Shown: positions 16,188-24,968 of the stretch, piece after piece | How positions within the stretch are numbered: the stretch's first letter is position 1 | Layout of the letters: every line of letters starts with the position of its first letter | Assembly: GCF_022009635.1 (NCBI RefSeq) | Contig: NZ_CP091716.1 | Coordinates: forward strand, 883,001-947,000 | DNA length: 64,000 bases | Origin: Variovorax paradoxus | Lineage (GTDB): Bacteria > Pseudomonadota > Gammaproteobacteria > Burkholderiales > Burkholderiaceae_C | Direction of reading: 5' to 3' | Program-made: the position numbers and the translations under genes | The notes under the pieces: generated by a model | The model's input: the letters and a program-made list of their open reading frames with translations, nothing else | Database searches by the model: none | Told to the model about the DNA's origin: nothing

Positions 16188-16901
16188 ATGAACTCGAACC
16201 CCGGACGAACCGTGCACTTCCCTTCGCTGTCGACACCCGCGCGCCGCACCCTCCTGGCGCTGTCTTGCGCCGCCATCGGCCTCTCGCTGGCCGGCTGCGC
16301 CAGTACCCCCGAAGGCGAGCCCGTGCACGGCAAGGACCGGCTGCTGAGCTTCTTCGCGGCCAAGGACGGCCGCAAGGTGGCCATCGCGGGCGAGAACTAC
16401 CACTACGTGTTCGACGGCGACCCTTCCGTGGCGGCGCTGCTGCGCTGGGACGGGCGCACCAAGGTCACGCCCGCGCTGCTGGGCGAGTTCAAGGTGGCGC
16501 GCAACCAGAGCTTCGAGGGCCAGTACGTGCTGATGGCTTTCGACGCCGACCTGACGCCCGAAGACCGCGCCTTCCTGATCCAGACCGGCTTCGCCAAGGC
16601 CGACGCAAAGTACGGCGACCGCACCGGGCCGGCGCTGCGCTACTTCGGCACCGTCTACGGCAAGCGCTATGCGGCGGTGCCGCTGAAGTCGGCCGACACG
16701 GTCGACTTCTCCAGGCGCCAGTACCTGAGCTACGTCGAGCAGGAAACGCTCAGCGCCCCCTTCAGCAAGGCCGCGCCTTCGCCGCTGGTGTATGCCGACG
16801 ACGGCTCGCTGCTCTTGGCCGGCGTGCCGGTGCGCGTGGTGCAGGGCGGCACGGACTACGGCTGCCGCGCCCGGCTCATGGGCATGTGCTTCTACAAGTA
16901 A
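16188..16901 (+). CDS. Predicted lipoprotein of unknown function
   Basis: 237 residues. A long basic N-region is followed by LLALSCAAIGLSLAGC, a lipobox with Cys near residue 37, so it should be lipidated and periplasm-facing. The mature part has no domain I can name; it shows alternating aromatic segments (NYHYVFDGDPSVAALLRW) and a C-terminal YGCRARLMGMCFYK with two Cys that could pair. It starts 29 nt after the Lrp-type gene but is not obviously linked in function. The start could lie further in. Confidence 0.75.
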   Translation: MNSNPGRTVHFPSLSTPARRTLLALSCAAIGLSLAGCASTPEGEPVHGKDRLLSFFAAKDGRKVAIAGENYHYVFDGDPSVAALLRWDGRTKVTPALLGEFKVARNQSFEGQYVLMAFDADLTPEDRAFLIQTGFAKADAKYGDRTGPALRYFGTVYGKRYAAVPLKSADTVDFSRRQYLSYVEQETLSAPFSKAAPSPLVYADDGSLLLAGVPVRVVQGGTDYGCRARLMGMCFYK

Positions 16902-17020
16902 GCACCAGCAGAAGCGGCGCAGGCTGCTGACCGGCCCGCGACAGCCGCCGGGCCCCGGCTTTGCTATGGTGGAGGGTTGCTTCCAGCCCGCTTCGACAGC
17001 CTCCAGCGCTTTTCCCCCCG

Positions 17021-17920
17021 ATGACCACCGATCCCGCCACCGCCTCCCGCCTCGTCGACGAACTCGTCGCGCTCATGCAGCTAGAACCCCTGGGCGGCGA
17101 CCGCTTCCGGGCCCAGAGCGAAGACATCGGCACGCCAGCCGTCTTCGGCGGCCAGGTGCTCGGCCAGTCGCTCATGGCCGCCAGCCTCACGGTCGGCGCC
17201 GAGCGCCCGGTGCATTCGATGCACGCCTACTTCCTGCTGCCCGGCGAGCATGCGCCCATCGAATACAGCGTCGACCGCGTGCGCGACGGCCGCAGCTTCA
17301 CCACCCGCCATGTGGTGGCGCGCCAGCAGGAGCGCATCATTTTCGAGATGTCGGCCTCGTTCCAGACCGTGGACGAGGGCGTCGAGCACCAGTTCGACAT
17401 GCCCGCCGTGGCCGGCCCCGAAGGCCTGATCAGCGAGCTCGACCAGCGCATCGCCCTCGGCGACCGCCTGCCCGAGCCCTGGCGCACCAAGGCGATCCAG
17501 CCGCACGGCATTGAATACCGCCGCGTCGACCCCGAGGACCTGATGGCGCCGCTGCCGCGCCCGACCTCGGCGCAGAGCGCCATCTGGATGCGCGCCATCG
17601 CGCCGCTGCCCGACGACCCGATGGTGCACCGCGCGCTGCTGGCCTATGCCTCCGACCACGGCCTGCTGCGCGCCGCGATGCTGCCGCACGGCCTGAGCTT
17701 CATGAGCGGCCAGGTGCGCCCCGCCAGCCTGGACCACGCGATGTGGTTCCACCGCGATTTCCGCATGGACGACTGGCTGCTGTACGTGCTCGACTCGCCC
17801 AGCGCCGGCGGCGCGCGCGGCCTGTGCCGCGGCAGCCTCTATGCGCGCGACGGCCGGCTCGTGGCCTCGGCCGCGCAGGAAGGCATGCTGCGCATCAGGA
17901 AGCAGCCGGCTCGTTCATGA
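17021..17920 (+). CDS. tesB: Acyl-CoA thioesterase II (TesB family)
   Basis: 299 residues from the ATG at 17021; an upstream in-frame start would add 20 residues unlike the family. TesB double-hotdog layout: PAVFGGQVLGQSLMAASLTV and MHAYFLLPGEH in the first half, and SFTTRHVVARQQ leading into the catalytic region. The second half keeps LLAYASDHGLLRAAMLPHG with the Asp of the catalytic triad, and LDHAMWFHRDFRMDDWLLY. It hydrolyses a broad range of acyl-CoAs. Its 3' end overlaps the convergent GntR gene by 26 nt. Confidence 0.94.
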   Translation: MTTDPATASRLVDELVALMQLEPLGGDRFRAQSEDIGTPAVFGGQVLGQSLMAASLTVGAERPVHSMHAYFLLPGEHAPIEYSVDRVRDGRSFTTRHVVARQQERIIFEMSASFQTVDEGVEHQFDMPAVAGPEGLISELDQRIALGDRLPEPWRTKAIQPHGIEYRRVDPEDLMAPLPRPTSAQSAIWMRAIAPLPDDPMVHRALLAYASDHGLLRAAMLPHGLSFMSGQVRPASLDHAMWFHRDFRMDDWLLYVLDSPSAGGARGLCRGSLYARDGRLVASAAQEGMLRIRKQPARS

Positions 17921-18614
17921 GCGTGGGCGGCAGCCCGTCGCGGCTGCGCTCGTCCAGCAGCCGCTGGTAGTTGTCGCGCAGCAGGATGCCGGCGTAGTAC
18001 ACATGCTCGCGCATCAACTGCTCCGCGCGCGCCGCGTCGCCTGAAATCACCGCCTGCACGATGCGGTGGTGGTCGTCGTGCGAACGCAGGATCACGCCGT
18101 GGTCGTGCCACAGCATGATGCGGTCCGACGCGAACGGCACCGCCTGCGCCTGCGCGCCGAAGCGCACGATCCACTGGTTGCCCGCGCCGTGCATCAGCGC
18201 GTTGTGCAGCCGCACGTTCATCTGCTGGTAGGGCGCGAGGTCTTCGACCAGCAGCTGCCCCTTCGCAAGTATTTCGTCGCCTTCGCGCAGGCACTCCTGC
18301 AACAGCGCGGCGGTCGGCTTGTCCACGCCCAGCGCGGCGAAGCGCCGGCAGGCCAGCCCTTCCAGCACCGAGCGCACCTCGTAGGCCGCCAGGATGTCCT
18401 CGAGCGCGAACGAGCGCACCAGGTAACCCTTCTTCGGCTGGTGGTCGATCAGCCCCTCCATCGCCAGCGCGGCCAGCGCGGCGCGCACCGGCGTGCGCGA
18501 CACCTTGAGGGTTTCGGCGATCGGCACTTCTTCCACGCGCATGCCCGGCTGCAGCCGGCCGTGAAGGATCCAGGTGCGCAGCGTCTCTGTGACTTGTTGG
18601 GAGAGTGTGTCCAT
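17895..18614 (-). CDS. GntR-family regulator, FCD (FadR) subfamily
   Basis: 239 residues. The N-terminal winged HTH spans about residues 5-65 (LRTWILHGRLQPGMRVEEVP, then ETLKVSRTPVRAALAALAMEGL). The all-helical FCD domain follows, with metal-binding candidates in DLAPYQQMNVRLHNALMHGA and the HDDHHRIVQAVISGDAARAE segment. FCD regulators usually respond to small carboxylates. It is divergent from the SDR/ABC operon, and two GTATAC-centred sites lie between, so it probably represses that operon. Confidence 0.93.
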   Translation of the reverse strand: MDTLSQQVTETLRTWILHGRLQPGMRVEEVPIAETLKVSRTPVRAALAALAMEGLIDHQPKKGYLVRSFALEDILAAYEVRSVLEGLACRRFAALGVDKPTAALLQECLREGDEILAKGQLLVEDLAPYQQMNVRLHNALMHGAGNQWIVRFGAQAQAVPFASDRIMLWHDHGVILRSHDDHHRIVQAVISGDAARAEQLMREHVYYAGILLRDNYQRLLDERSRDGLPPTLMNEPAAS

Positions 18615-18615
18615 G

Positions 18616-18700
18616 TCAGGTATACATGATGCCAGTGAAAGTCAGAAATAAGGCGTGATATCAGGGAAAACGAGGACTGCAAAAAGTGTTCATGTATACA
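18616..18700. promoter_or_regulatory. Paired GTATAC operators between GntR gene and SDR/ABC operon
   Basis: GTATACATGA (18620-18629) and its exact reverse complement TCATGTATAC (18690-18699) lie 60 nt apart. Each is itself centred on GTATAC; the first reads TCAGGTATACATGA, nearly a perfect palindrome, the second includes TGTATACA. GTATAC-centred sites are typical for FCD-type GntR repressors. Confidence 0.65.
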
Positions 18701-18760
18701 CAATGCGGCCCTCGATCAACTTTCATGCCGCCTCGGCGCGGCCCGGAGACCTTGCAGCCC

Positions 18761-19540
18761 ATGGCGGAACATCATGCACAACCTCACGGCCGGCTGGCCC
18801 TCGTGACCGGCGGCGGCCGTGGCATCGGCGAGGCCGTGTGCCGCCGTCTCGCGGCCAGCGGCTTTCGCGTCGTGGTGGCCGATATCGACGGCGACAACGC
18901 GCGCAACGTGGCGCAATCGATGGGCGAGGGCCATCACTTCCGCCAGTTCGACGTGAGCCAGGAAGCCGCCGTCGAAGCGGCGTTCGACGACATCGAGAAC
19001 AGCATCGGCCCGGTCGCCGCGATGGTCTGCGTGGCCGGCATCCTGCTGATGCCGGGCGGCGAGCGCTCGCCCATCAAGGACACCACGCTCGAGGACTGGG
19101 AACGCACCTTCGCCGTCAACGCGCGCAGCGTGTTCCTCTGCGGCCGCGCCTACCTGCGCCGGCGCGAGGCACTGCCGGTGGCGCACGGCCGCATCGTCAC
19201 TTTCGGCTCGGTGGCGGCGCAACTGGGCGGCTACCGCTCCAGCGCGACCTACATCGGCGCCAAGTCGGCAGTGCTGGGCCTGACGAAGGCGATGGCGCGC
19301 GAATCGGCGCACCTGGGCGTCACGGTCAATTCGGTGGCGCCGGGCCTCATCGACACCGACATGCTGCGCGGCACCGTGCGCAGCAGCGGCGCGCTCGACG
19401 CGGCGGCCGCCAACATCCCGCTCGGTCGCATCGGCACGGTGGACGACGTGGCCGGCGCGGTCGACTACCTGGTCTCGGAGCAGGCGGCGTACATCACGGG
19501 CAACGTGATCGACGTCAACGGCGGCTACCGCATGCAGTAA
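18761..19540 (+). CDS. Short-chain dehydrogenase/reductase
   Basis: 259 residues from the ATG at 18761, preceded by GGAGA (18745-18749). SDR landmarks: cofactor site TGGGRGIG near residue 15, an Asp-rich VVADIDGD segment favouring NAD(H), and the catalytic Ser in VTFGSVAAQ with Y-x-x-x-K in TYIGAKSAV (about residues 164-168). The NAG motif is replaced by CVAG. First gene of a long operon with a branched-chain-type ABC transporter and more oxidoreductases, so it likely oxidises an imported alcohol or its intermediate. Confidence 0.9.
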   Translation: MAEHHAQPHGRLALVTGGGRGIGEAVCRRLAASGFRVVVADIDGDNARNVAQSMGEGHHFRQFDVSQEAAVEAAFDDIENSIGPVAAMVCVAGILLMPGGERSPIKDTTLEDWERTFAVNARSVFLCGRAYLRRREALPVAHGRIVTFGSVAAQLGGYRSSATYIGAKSAVLGLTKAMARESAHLGVTVNSVAPGLIDTDMLRGTVRSSGALDAAAANIPLGRIGTVDDVAGAVDYLVSEQAAYITGNVIDVNGGYRMQ

Positions 19541-19583
19541 GCGGGCAGCGCCTTTCACTCACTCACACCAACGGAGACAGCTC

Positions 19584-20801
19584 ATGAAAAAGAACTTCCT
19601 GATTTCGGCACTGGCCCTGGGCGTGGCGCTCTGCGCAACGGCGCCCGCCGCGCTCGCGCAGGCCGAACCCGGCCTGACCGACAAGACCATCAAGATCGGC
19701 ATGTTCTCGCCGATGTCGGGCGCGTCGATGAACTACGGCTTCGACGTCATCAACGCCGCGAAGATGTACTACGACAAGATCAACAAGGAAGGCGGCGTGA
19801 ACGGCCGCAAGATCGAGCTCGTGGTGGAAGACGACCGCTGCAACGCCAACGACCTGCTGGCCGCGGTGAAGAAGCTCACCGAGCAGGACCAGGTGTTCCT
19901 GCTCAACGGCGGCTCCTGCTCGGCCGCCGTGGTGGGCGCGCGCGAATACGTCGAGCGCGCGAAGATCCCGCTGGTCATGCTCAACGCCTCGGGCGACGGC
20001 GCGCTGTATCCGCCGTCCAAGTACATCTACGGCGCGTTCTCCATCTCTCAGCACGCGGTGGGCGGCTCGATGGTGCAGTTCGCGAGCGAGCACCTCAAGG
20101 CGAAGAAGATCGGCTACATCAACCACGACGACGCCTACGGCGGCTGGAACCTGGAGTCGGCCCAGGCGCAGGCCAAGGCGCTCGGCGGCATCGACCTGCA
20201 GGTGCAGTCGGTCAACCCGAACATCACCGACGTCACGGCGCCCATGCTCAAGATCAAGGCCGCCAACCCCGACGTGCTGCTGCTCACCACCTATGCGCGG
20301 CCGGTGAGCCTGATCGTCAAGCGCGCCTTCGAGCTGGGCTTCAACAAGCCCATCGTGCTGGCCGTGAACTCCACCGCCGACCTCAAGCAGTTGGTGGAGA
20401 ACGTCGGCAACAAGGATGCGTTCAAGAACGTGTACATCCAGGAAGTGCTGGCCGACGTGCCCGGCGGCCCCAAGCTGAAGTGGGTGTACGACATGTACAA
20501 GGCCGCCTACCCCGACCTGGCTTCCAAGCCCGGCCACCCGCAGGCCTACATGCCCTACGGCATTCCGCCCGCGATGGCCGTGGTCAATGCGCTGAAGGCC
20601 GCCGGCCCCAACCCGACGCGCGAGAAGGTGCTCGCGGCGCTGTCGACCATGAAGTTCGACTCCGGCGTGATGGCCGGCCCGATCGAATTCGGCCCCGACG
20701 ACCGCGCGGCGCAGGAGTCGGCCATCTACATCAAGTTCGACGGCAGCAACATGGCCCTGGTGCCCGGCAGCTACAAGAGCGTGTGGAAGTACAAGCCCTG
20801 A
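19584..20801 (+). CDS. Branched-chain-type ABC transporter substrate-binding protein
   Basis: 405 residues with a signal peptide ending at AALAQA (about residue 27). The type I periplasmic binding fold begins KTIKIGMFSPMSGASMNYGF and contains the GGVNGRKIELVVEDDRCN block typical of Leu/Ile/Val-family receptors. It delivers the ligand to the LivH/LivM-type permeases encoded next. Despite the family name, the ligand in this oxidoreductase-rich operon is more likely an aromatic or alicyclic compound than an amino acid. Confidence 0.93.
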   Translation: MKKNFLISALALGVALCATAPAALAQAEPGLTDKTIKIGMFSPMSGASMNYGFDVINAAKMYYDKINKEGGVNGRKIELVVEDDRCNANDLLAAVKKLTEQDQVFLLNGGSCSAAVVGAREYVERAKIPLVMLNASGDGALYPPSKYIYGAFSISQHAVGGSMVQFASEHLKAKKIGYINHDDAYGGWNLESAQAQAKALGGIDLQVQSVNPNITDVTAPMLKIKAANPDVLLLTTYARPVSLIVKRAFELGFNKPIVLAVNSTADLKQLVENVGNKDAFKNVYIQEVLADVPGGPKLKWVYDMYKAAYPDLASKPGHPQAYMPYGIPPAMAVVNALKAAGPNPTREKVLAALSTMKFDSGVMAGPIEFGPDDRAAQESAIYIKFDGSNMALVPGSYKSVWKYKP

Positions 20802-20814
20802 GGGCCGACGCGAC

Positions 20815-21717
20815 ATGAGCCTTTCCGACATCTGGCTGTTCGTCCAGCAAGGCGTGCTGTCCGGCATCGTCACCGGCAGCGTCTATGCGCTGCTGGCGGT
20901 GGCGATCGTCATGGTCTTCAAGACCACCGACGTGCCGAACTTCTCGCAGGGCGAGATCTTCATGGCCGGCGGCTACGCCGCGCTCTTCCCGCTGGTGGTG
21001 TGGGGCTGGCCCTATTGGGGCGCGGTGCTCGCGAGCATCGCGGTCACCGCACTGCTGGCGGCGCTGTTCCAGCGCGTGGTGATGCAGCGCGTGACCGCAT
21101 CGCGCGGCGTGGGCGTGCAGCTCGTCATTGCCACGCTCGGCTTTGCGTACCTGCTCAAAGGGCTGGTGCGCAAGACCGGCCTGGGCGACACGCCGCGCTC
21201 GCTGCCATCGCTGGTACCGCAAGACCCGATCATGATCGGCCAGGCCTCGCTCACGCTGCTCGACCTGGCCATCTTCGGCTCGGCCGTGGTGGTGATGGTG
21301 CTGCTGTACCTGATGTTCACGCGCACCCGCACCGGCCAGGCCATGCGCGCGGTGGGCATGAACCCGCGCGGCGCGCAGATCGTGGGCGTCAAGCTCGGCA
21401 GCATCCGCATGAAGATCTGGGCGCTCACGGGCGTCATCTCGGCCATCTCGGCACTGCTCATCACGCCAAAGATCCTCATCACGCCCGACATCGGCCACAT
21501 CGCGATCCTGGCCTACGCGGCCGCCATCGTGGGCGGCTTCACCAGCCTGCCGGGCGCGGTGGTCGGCGGCTTCATCATCGGCATCGTCGAGAACCTGGTG
21601 GGGCTTTTCATTTCGTCCAACGCCATCGTGGTGGCGCCCTTCGTGGCGATCATGGTGGTGCTGCTGGTGCGTCCGCAAGGGCTGCTCGGCGGCAAGCCTC
21701 AGGTGAAGAAGGTATGA
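20815..21717 (+). CDS. Branched-chain-type ABC permease (LivH-like)
   Basis: 300 residues, about eight hydrophobic segments. The start region GVLSGIVTGSVYALLAVAIV and the EAA-like loop MRAVGMNPRGAQIVGVKLGS are characteristic of LivH. It forms one half of the inner-membrane channel. It begins 13 nt after the receptor gene, and its stop overlaps the LivM start (ATGA). Confidence 0.94.
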   Translation: MSLSDIWLFVQQGVLSGIVTGSVYALLAVAIVMVFKTTDVPNFSQGEIFMAGGYAALFPLVVWGWPYWGAVLASIAVTALLAALFQRVVMQRVTASRGVGVQLVIATLGFAYLLKGLVRKTGLGDTPRSLPSLVPQDPIMIGQASLTLLDLAIFGSAVVVMVLLYLMFTRTRTGQAMRAVGMNPRGAQIVGVKLGSIRMKIWALTGVISAISALLITPKILITPDIGHIAILAYAAAIVGGFTSLPGAVVGGFIIGIVENLVGLFISSNAIVVAPFVAIMVVLLVRPQGLLGGKPQVKKV

Positions 21718-22697
21718 GCGCTTCGACAGTTTCGTCCCCGTGGTGGGACCGCGCGGTGCTGCTCGGTATGGCCGTGGTGCTCGCGGTCTTGCCCTTCACC
21801 ACCAGCGGCTACGTGCTGTACGTGGTCAACCTGCTGATGGTGTTCTCGGTGCTGGCGCTGGGCATGCACCTGGTCATCGGCGAGACGGGCCAGTTCGCGC
21901 TGTCGCACGCGGCCTTCTTCGGCATCGGCATCTACACGGCCGGGCTCATCAACAACCAGTGGCAGCCGCCGTTCTTCGTGTCGATCCTGGCGGGCGCGCT
22001 GCTCTCGGCCGCGCTGGGCTGGGTCATCGGCCTGCTGGCGCTGCGCATGCGCGACATCTACCTGGCGCTGGCCACCTTCGCCTTCGGCGAGGCCATGCAG
22101 TGGGTGTTTTTGAACTGGGAGTCGGTGACCAACGGCTCCAACGGCCTGCAGATGAAGCCGGCCTCGCTCGGCGGCTACCAGCTCATGAACGACCTGCAGG
22201 CTTATCCCTTCGTGATCGCCATCGCGGCGCTGATGCTGTGGCTCACGGTGACGCTGTCGCGCTCGCGGCTGGGCTCGTCGTTCCGCGCGGTGCGCGAGAG
22301 CGACGTGGCGGCGGTGGCGATGGGCGTGAACACGCGCACGGTGAAGGTCACGGCCTTCGTGCTGTCGGCCGCCTTCGCGGGCGTGGCGGGCGGCATGTAC
22401 ACGCTGTTCACCTCGTTCATCCATCCGGAGAGCCTGGGCTTCCAGACCACCATCCTGATCCTCACGATGGTGGTGGTGGGCGGCCTCGGCTCGGTGCGCG
22501 GCGCGGTGGCCGGCGCCATCGTGTTCGGGCTGGCGTCGGAGCTGCTGCGGCAGGCCCCGTCGTACCAGGAAATCATCTACGGCGGCATCCTCATGCTCTT
22601 CATGATGTTCCTGCCCAAGGGCATGGCGTCGCTGTTCGCGGCACGCCGCAAGTCGCAGCGGGCGGCTTCCGTCAAGGTCGTGGAGAAGCACGCATGA
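21714..22697 (+). CDS. Branched-chain-type ABC permease (LivM-like)
   Basis: 327 residues. Typical LivM features: MHLVIGETGQFALSHAAFFGIGIY near residues 50-70, the LRMRDIYLALATFAFGEAMQ helix, and the EAA loop FRAVRESDVAAVAMGVNTRTVKV. A short basic C-terminal tail faces the cytosol. The ATG sits inside the LivH stop overlap (ATGA), and its own stop overlaps the LivG start, so the two permeases and ATPase should be made in fixed ratio. Confidence 0.94.
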   Translation: MSASTVSSPWWDRAVLLGMAVVLAVLPFTTSGYVLYVVNLLMVFSVLALGMHLVIGETGQFALSHAAFFGIGIYTAGLINNQWQPPFFVSILAGALLSAALGWVIGLLALRMRDIYLALATFAFGEAMQWVFLNWESVTNGSNGLQMKPASLGGYQLMNDLQAYPFVIAIAALMLWLTVTLSRSRLGSSFRAVRESDVAAVAMGVNTRTVKVTAFVLSAAFAGVAGGMYTLFTSFIHPESLGFQTTILILTMVVVGGLGSVRGAVAGAIVFGLASELLRQAPSYQEIIYGGILMLFMMFLPKGMASLFAARRKSQRAASVKVVEKHA

Positions 22698-23458
22698 GCG
22701 CCACGGCATTCCTCGACGTGCGCGACATCAGCGTGGTGTTCGGCGGCCTCAAGGCGGTGAACGGCCTCTCGTTCGAGGTGGAGCAGGGCCGCATCCATGC
22801 GCTCATCGGGCCGAACGGCGCGGGCAAGTCGACCACCTTCAACTGCATCTCGCGCTTCTACACGCCCAGCAGCGGCAGCGTGACCTTCGAAGGCCGTGAG
22901 CTGACCAGCGTGTCGCCGCACCGCATGGCCTCGCTCGGCATTGCGCGCACCTTCCAGAACCTGGAGCTGTTCGCAGAGCTGTCGGTGCTGGAGAACGTGC
23001 TGCTCGGCACGCACTCGCGCGGCGCCGCCACGCTGGGCCGGCTGCTGCGCCGTCCCGACCGCGAAACCGAAGACTTCGCGATGCATCTGCTGGAGCGCGT
23101 CGGCCTGGCCGACGAACGCCACCAGCCGGCGCGCGACCTCGACTTCGGCCGTCAGAAGCTGCTGGAGCTGGCGCGCGCGCTGGCCATCCGCCCCAAGCTG
23201 CTGCTGCTCGACGAGCCCGCGGCCGGCCTGCGCAACCGCGAGATCGAAAGCCTCGACCGGCTGCTCAAGGAACTGGTGGCGCGCGACGGCATCACCGTGC
23301 TGCTGGTCGAGCATGTGATGCAGTTGGTGATGTCGATCTCGGACCGCATCACCGTCATGGCCTTCGGCGAAAAGATCGCGGAAGGCACGCCTTCGGAAAT
23401 CGGCAGCAATGCGCGCGTGATCGAAGCCTATCTTGGGAAGGGAGCCGCGCATGGCTGA
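22694..23458 (+). CDS. Branched-chain-type ABC ATPase (LivG-like)
   Basis: 254 residues. Walker A GPNGAGKST (about residues 38-46), Q-loop in ARTFQNLELF, Walker B KLLLLDEPAAGL and switch His in VEHVMQ are present. The signature motif is the atypical LDFGRQK instead of LSGGQ; LivG proteins commonly vary here. Residues after the D-loop read LRNREIESL, also divergent. It couples ATP hydrolysis to transport with the LivF-like partner that follows, whose start lies inside this gene (8-nt overlap). Confidence 0.93.
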   Translation: MSATAFLDVRDISVVFGGLKAVNGLSFEVEQGRIHALIGPNGAGKSTTFNCISRFYTPSSGSVTFEGRELTSVSPHRMASLGIARTFQNLELFAELSVLENVLLGTHSRGAATLGRLLRRPDRETEDFAMHLLERVGLADERHQPARDLDFGRQKLLELARALAIRPKLLLLDEPAAGLRNREIESLDRLLKELVARDGITVLLVEHVMQLVMSISDRITVMAFGEKIAEGTPSEIGSNARVIEAYLGKGAAHG

Positions 23459-24170
23459 AGCATTGTTGTCCCTGCGCGCCATCTCGGCCGCCTATGGCCG
23501 CATCCAGGCGCTGTGCGACGTGTCGGTCGACGTGCCCGAAGGCGAGATCGTCGCGCTGCTCGGCAGCAACGGCGCGGGCAAGACCACCACGCTGAACTGC
23601 ATCTCGAACCTGGTGGACTGCACCGAGGGCGAAGTGCGGCTCGACGGCGAGCGCATCGACCGGCTCGGCTCCGACGCGCTGGTCAGGCGCGGCATCGTGC
23701 AGGTGCCCGAAGGCCGCCAGGTGTTCCGCGACATGAGCGTGCGCGAGAACCTCGACCTGGGTGCCTACCTGCGGCGCGACCGCGCGGGCATTCGCAACGA
23801 CCTGGAGTCGGTCTACACGATGTTCCCGCGCCTGAAGGAGCGGCATGGCCAGATGGCGGCCACGCTCTCGGGTGGCGAGCAGCAGATGCTGGCCATCGGC
23901 CGCGCGGTGATGGCGCGCCCGCGCGTGATGCTGTTCGACGAGCCGTCGATGGGCTTGTCGCCGCTGCTGGTGGAGCAGATGTTCGAGATCATCGAGCGGC
24001 TGCACCGCGAACAGAAGATCACGATCTTGCTGGTGGAGCAGAACGTGCAGCTCGCGCTGGCGGTGTCGAGCTACGGCTACATCCTGGAGAACGGCGAGAT
24101 CTCATTGCACGGCCCGGCCGCGCAGCTTGCGAACGATGAAGCGGTGCGCCGCGCCTACCTCGGCGTCTGA
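23451..24170 (+). CDS. Branched-chain-type ABC ATPase (LivF-like)
   Basis: 239 residues from ATG 23451; an upstream in-frame start would extend into LivG. Walker A GSNGAGKTT, signature LSGGEQQMLAIGRAVMARP, Walker B VMLFDEPSMGLSP and switch His-position in LLVEQNVQ (Gln, usual for LivF) are all visible. It pairs with the LivG-like ATPase. It closes the transporter block of the operon, followed 24 nt later by an SDR. Confidence 0.94.
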   Translation: MAEALLSLRAISAAYGRIQALCDVSVDVPEGEIVALLGSNGAGKTTTLNCISNLVDCTEGEVRLDGERIDRLGSDALVRRGIVQVPEGRQVFRDMSVRENLDLGAYLRRDRAGIRNDLESVYTMFPRLKERHGQMAATLSGGEQQMLAIGRAVMARPRVMLFDEPSMGLSPLLVEQMFEIIERLHREQKITILLVEQNVQLALAVSSYGYILENGEISLHGPAAQLANDEAVRRAYLGV

Positions 24171-24194
24171 CGCCGCTTCCCCGAAAGAAAGTTC

Positions 24195-24944
24195 ATGCTC
24201 CTCAAAGACAAACTCTCGCTCGTCACCGGTGCCGCGCGCGGCCTGGGCGAAGCCATCGCGCACCGCATGGCGGCCGAAGGCGCGCACGTGCTGGTGGTGG
24301 ACCGCGACCTCGACGTCGCGCAAAAGGTGGCCGCGTCGATCCGCGAAGCCGGTGGCCGCGCCGATGCCGAAAGCGTCGACGTGAGCGACGCGGCGGCGGT
24401 CGACGCGCTTGCGGTGCGCGTCGCGGCGTCGCATGGCGACATCGATGTGCTGGTCAACAACGCGGGCATCTCGGCGCGCTCGAAGTTCGACGAGCCCGGC
24501 GCGCGCGAAGCCTGGGACCGCGTGATGTCGGTCAACCTGCAGGGCGTGTTCAACGTCACGCAGGCCTTTGTGCCGGCGCTCAAGCGCACGCAGGGGAACA
24601 TCGTCAACCTGTCGTCCATCGTGGCTTTCGGCGCGGGCATCTCGTCGGCCGGCTACGTGGTGGCCAAGGGCGGCGTGCGTTCGCTCACGCAGGTGCTGGC
24701 GCGCGACCTGGCGCCTTTCAACGTGCGCGTGAATGCGGTGGCGCCGGGCCTGATGGTCACCGACATGACGGCCGGCCAGCGCGAGACCGAACACGGCACC
24801 GACTGGTATATGAGCCGCGTGCCCATCAAGCGGCACGGCGAGGCCGACGAGATCGCGGGGCCGGTGGTCTTTCTTGCGTCCCCGATGGCTAGCTATGTCA
24901 ACGGCGTGGTGCTGCCGGTCGACGGCGGCTACCTGGCGGTCTGA
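24195..24944 (+). CDS. Short-chain dehydrogenase/reductase
   Basis: 249 residues, classical SDR. Cofactor motif TGAARGLGEAIA, VDRDLD acid after beta-2 (NAD preference), structural NNAG in VLVNNAGISA, catalytic Ser in VNLSSIVAFG and YVVAKGG with the Tyr-x-x-x-Lys pair. The C-terminal GGYLAV end is typical. It is co-transcribed with the ABC genes and a second SDR; the two may act on successive alcohol groups of one substrate. Confidence 0.93.
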   Translation: MLLKDKLSLVTGAARGLGEAIAHRMAAEGAHVLVVDRDLDVAQKVAASIREAGGRADAESVDVSDAAAVDALAVRVAASHGDIDVLVNNAGISARSKFDEPGAREAWDRVMSVNLQGVFNVTQAFVPALKRTQGNIVNLSSIVAFGAGISSAGYVVAKGGVRSLTQVLARDLAPFNVRVNAVAPGLMVTDMTAGQRETEHGTDWYMSRVPIKRHGEADEIAGPVVFLASPMASYVNGVVLPVDGGYLAV

Positions 24945-24968
24945 CAACCGATCTTCAACGGAACAAAC

